From assembly GCA_001873165.1 (NCBI GenBank), contig MNYO01000018.1, forward strand, positions 1 to 8,032: a DNA stretch of 8,032 bases. The letters run 5' to 3'. Position numbers and translations under genes: made by a program. Positions 6,922 to 8,032 of this stretch are shown here, one piece after another; the first letter of the stretch is position 1; every line of letters starts with the position of its first letter. Source of the stretch: Candidatus Gracilibacteria bacterium CG2_30_37_12 (GTDB lineage: Bacteria; Patescibacteriota; Gracilibacteria; BD1-5; UBA2023). The notes beneath the pieces were generated by a model. That model ran no database searches, was not told where the DNA came from, and saw only the letters and a program-made list of their open reading frames with translations.

Positions 6922-7448
6922 TTATCCTCGCTTGTCTTTTCCTTCTCACTTCTTGTGGTGCAGCAACCGACACAACCCTGAGTACCACTCCATTTACAGG
7001 AGAAGGTTTTTCTATCGATATCCCAAAAACATGGATGGTTATAGATAAAGCAGCACTTCCCACAACTAAAAATGGAACTATTTCTTTAGCGCTGACTTCC
7101 ACAGAAATCGTATCTGGGTACTCCAATAATATGAGTATCATGAAAGAAAAACTTTCTGAAGCGATGACTTCCAAAAAATACAGCGTGGTCAATTATGCAC
7201 TTACCACCGGGGAATACAAGGAATTCGTAAAGCTCGATGAGAAAGTGATTACCTTTGGAGATACTGATACTTCCAATCTTTATGTATTTGAAGCAAAATA
7301 TAACATCAATACTCCGAAACAAAAATTTGTTCAGACTTCGAAAGTCTGTGGAGATATGGTATATTTGATGACTTTCGGACTCGGACTCTCAACGGGTGCC
7401 ACTACCAAGTATGAAGACCTTATCAAGACTTTTACTTGTACGAAATAA
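6909..7448 (+). CDS. Lipoprotein, PsbP/DcrB-like pattern
   Basis: 179 residues. The N-terminus MNKIIILACLFLLTSCGAATD is a lipoprotein signal with lipobox LTSC (Cys16), so the mature protein should be lipid-anchored outside the cytoplasmic membrane. After a short Thr/Ser-rich tether the sequence TGEGFSIDIPKTWMVIDKAA resembles the opening of PsbP/DcrB/Mog1-fold proteins ('..gfsi.yP..W.v'), and the rest is a single alpha/beta domain with two late cysteines (VCGD and FTCTK) that could form a disulfide. The start at 6909 is chosen because it gives the lipobox; an upstream in-frame ATG at 6840 would bury it. No in-frame TGA; stop TAA. Overlaps the preceding membrane-protein gene and is followed after 10 nt by the next gene. 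Function unknown. Confidence 0.8.
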   Translation: MNKIIILACLFLLTSCGAATDTTLSTTPFTGEGFSIDIPKTWMVIDKAALPTTKNGTISLALTSTEIVSGYSNNMSIMKEKLSEAMTSKKYSVVNYALTTGEYKEFVKLDEKVITFGDTDTSNLYVFEAKYNINTPKQKFVQTSKVCGDMVYLMTFGLGLSTGATTKYEDLIKTFTCTK

Positions 7449-7458
7449 TACTCTTAAT

Positions 7459-7770
7459 ATGACTCTCAAAATTACATTAGGGATTATAGTGGTAGTGGTA
7501 ATTATTAGTATTGTAGGGATTGTATGGGTTCTGTGGGGATTGAAAACAACTATAAAAGAATCTGGCCCTGTCTCCGTTATGTATGGGCCTTATTATTACA
7601 AGGATAAATCCTTGATAATAAAACAAACATTTAATGTGAATAGATTGGCGGGTATTTCCTCTATGACAAACATTACTGTTACTTATGATAAAAACCTAGT
7701 ATTCACATCTATTTATTCATTTAAAGACATAATAGGCTTAATAGAAAATAGTGTGTGGCTGGAATGATAG
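7459..7770 (+). CDS. Small single-TM protein, possibly truncated at its 3' end
   Basis: 103 residues with UGA = Gly as the last codon (TGA 7765-7767 directly followed by TAG). The start at 7459 gives a neat N-terminal membrane helix at residues 4-27 (KITLGIIVVVVIISIVGIVW); an in-frame ATG at 7396 inside the lipoprotein gene would prepend 21 polar residues and is less likely. The outside domain (GPYYYKDKSLIIKQTF...ITVTYDKN) looks like a small beta domain; no family recognised. Its last codons (GLIENSVWLEG) lie in a 31-bp sequence repeated 88 bp downstream, where a +1 frame would read GLIENSVWLKYGIFGIVKP, so the present end may result from an insertion or duplication. Leucine codons are mainly TTA/TTG/CTG, unlike the CTC/CTT-rich genes to the left, hinting at different origin. 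Follows the lipoprotein gene by 10 nt. Confidence 0.6.
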
Positions 7771-7853
7771 GTTTTACCCGAGTAGGAGAGAAAGAATCAG
7801 TTTGATTTTTCTCTCCTTTTTTGGATTAATAGAAAATAGTGTGTGGCTAAAAT
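7735..7853 (+). repeat. 31-bp near-identical direct repeat pair (7735-7765, 7823-7853)
   Basis: The two copies match at 28 of 31 positions, including 23 consecutive identical bases (7738-7760 and 7826-7848, beginning TTAATAGAAAATAGTGTG). They are 88 bp apart start to start and enclose a 57-bp stretch with an intrinsic terminator. The first copy is the 3' end of the small membrane protein gene; the second lies just upstream of, or at the start of, the transposase-like gene. The pair may mark a small insertion, a local duplication or the edge of a mobile element. Confidence 0.8.
7784..7822 (+). terminator. Intrinsic terminator after the membrane/lipoprotein block
   Basis: Stem arms 7784-7799 and 7803-7817 pair over 15 bp (AGGAGAGAAA with TTTCTCTCCT, then AATCA with TGATT) with a single bulged G at 7794 and a 3-nt loop. 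The GC-rich base is followed by a run of six T at 7817-7822. It lies 13 nt after the TAG of the small membrane protein gene. Confidence 0.8.
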
Positions 7854-8032
7854 ATGGAATATTTGGTATTGTAAAGCCAAATACTCCTTTACTTTTACAA
7901 GAGTGAATAAAAGTTATAAGAAAAGATGCAAGAAATGTTCAAGTCATTGTATCAAGAGAGATGGATTCATGAGATGAAAACAAAGATACAAGTGCAAGGA
8001 TTGCTGATATGTCTTTCAGAACAAGACTCGTG
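7843..8032 (+). CDS. Transposase N-terminal zinc-ribbon domain, truncated by window edge
   Basis: Open reading frame continuing past the window end, with UGA = Gly at 7975-7977 and 8005-8007. The core (7924-8032) reads KRCKKCSSHCIKRDGFMRGK, then QRYKCKDCGYVFQNKTR. This is the C-x2-C ... G-K-x-R-Y-x-C-x2-C-G-x-x-F zinc ribbon that opens many insertion-sequence transposases (IS1/InsA, IS1595 and related groups). Both UGA codons fall where glycine is conserved (GKQRY and CxxCG). The catalytic domain lies beyond the window, so the family cannot be fixed. The start is uncertain: no ATG precedes the zinc ribbon; the frame is open from after TAG 7837-7839, with GTG at 7843 or 7903 as candidates, the latter putting the first Cys at residue 9 as in relatives. 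Five of six arginines are AGA, unlike the CGN-rich genes to the left, as expected of acquired DNA. Confidence 0.7.

Noticed and set aside
7396..7458. Upstream ATG at 7396 as start of the small membrane protein
   Set aside because: It lies inside the lipoprotein gene and adds a polar leader in front of a textbook N-terminal membrane helix that begins at the ATG at 7459.
1..8032. Code 4 (UGA = Trp) instead of code 25
   Set aside because: Trp would fit neither the ABC signature nor the CxxCG zinc-knuckle position, and the genes already use TGG for Trp in unrelated contexts.

Overview
The window most likely comes from a Patescibacteria (CPR) genome of the Gracilibacteria (BD1-5) or Absconditabacteria (SR1) lineages, which use genetic code 25 (UGA = glycine). 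The DNA is AT-rich. Seven of the eleven genes make sense only if UGA is read as an amino acid: 13 in-frame TGA codons interrupt or truncate recognisable proteins. Two of them sit where glycine is expected: the ABC signature of RecF (LSR-G-ENK) and the second CxxC-G knuckle of a transposase zinc ribbon. Every complete gene ends in TAA or TAG, and none needs TGA as a stop. Read with the standard code, the same region would look like a string of broken genes. Coordinates below use code 25.

Left part (1-3167, + strand): rbfA (30S maturation factor), overlapped by an FtsQ/DivIB-like divisome gene, then a small single-pass membrane protein and a DUF4349-like two-TM coiled-coil protein. A perfect 28-bp hairpin at 3177-3235 ends this block and also serves the convergent gene on the other strand.

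Middle (3237-6474, - strand): gatC (amidotransferase subunit C), then recF (DNA gap repair), then a 562-residue secreted surface protein made of Ig/FnIII-like modules with a C-terminal membrane anchor that becomes visible only with UGA = Gly. The surface gene has its own good promoter (TTGGCA-17-TATATT with an extended -10), followed by three perfect tandem 23-bp repeats that fill much of its 5' leader.

Right part (6523-8032, + strand): divergent from gatC, a three-gene block encodes a polytopic membrane protein, a lipoprotein and a small single-TM protein. It ends at a terminator flanked by a 31-bp near-identical direct repeat. The window closes inside a transposase-like zinc-ribbon gene. 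Codon use in the last two genes differs from the rest, so the right edge looks like acquired or rearranged DNA.

None of the gene starts has a convincing Shine-Dalgarno sequence. Apart from the recoded genetic code the window is mostly ordinary housekeeping plus cell-envelope genes. The less explained items are the triple leader repeat, the hidden surface anchor and the repeat/terminator structure at the right end. I see no CRISPR array, tRNA, rRNA or recognisable defence system.
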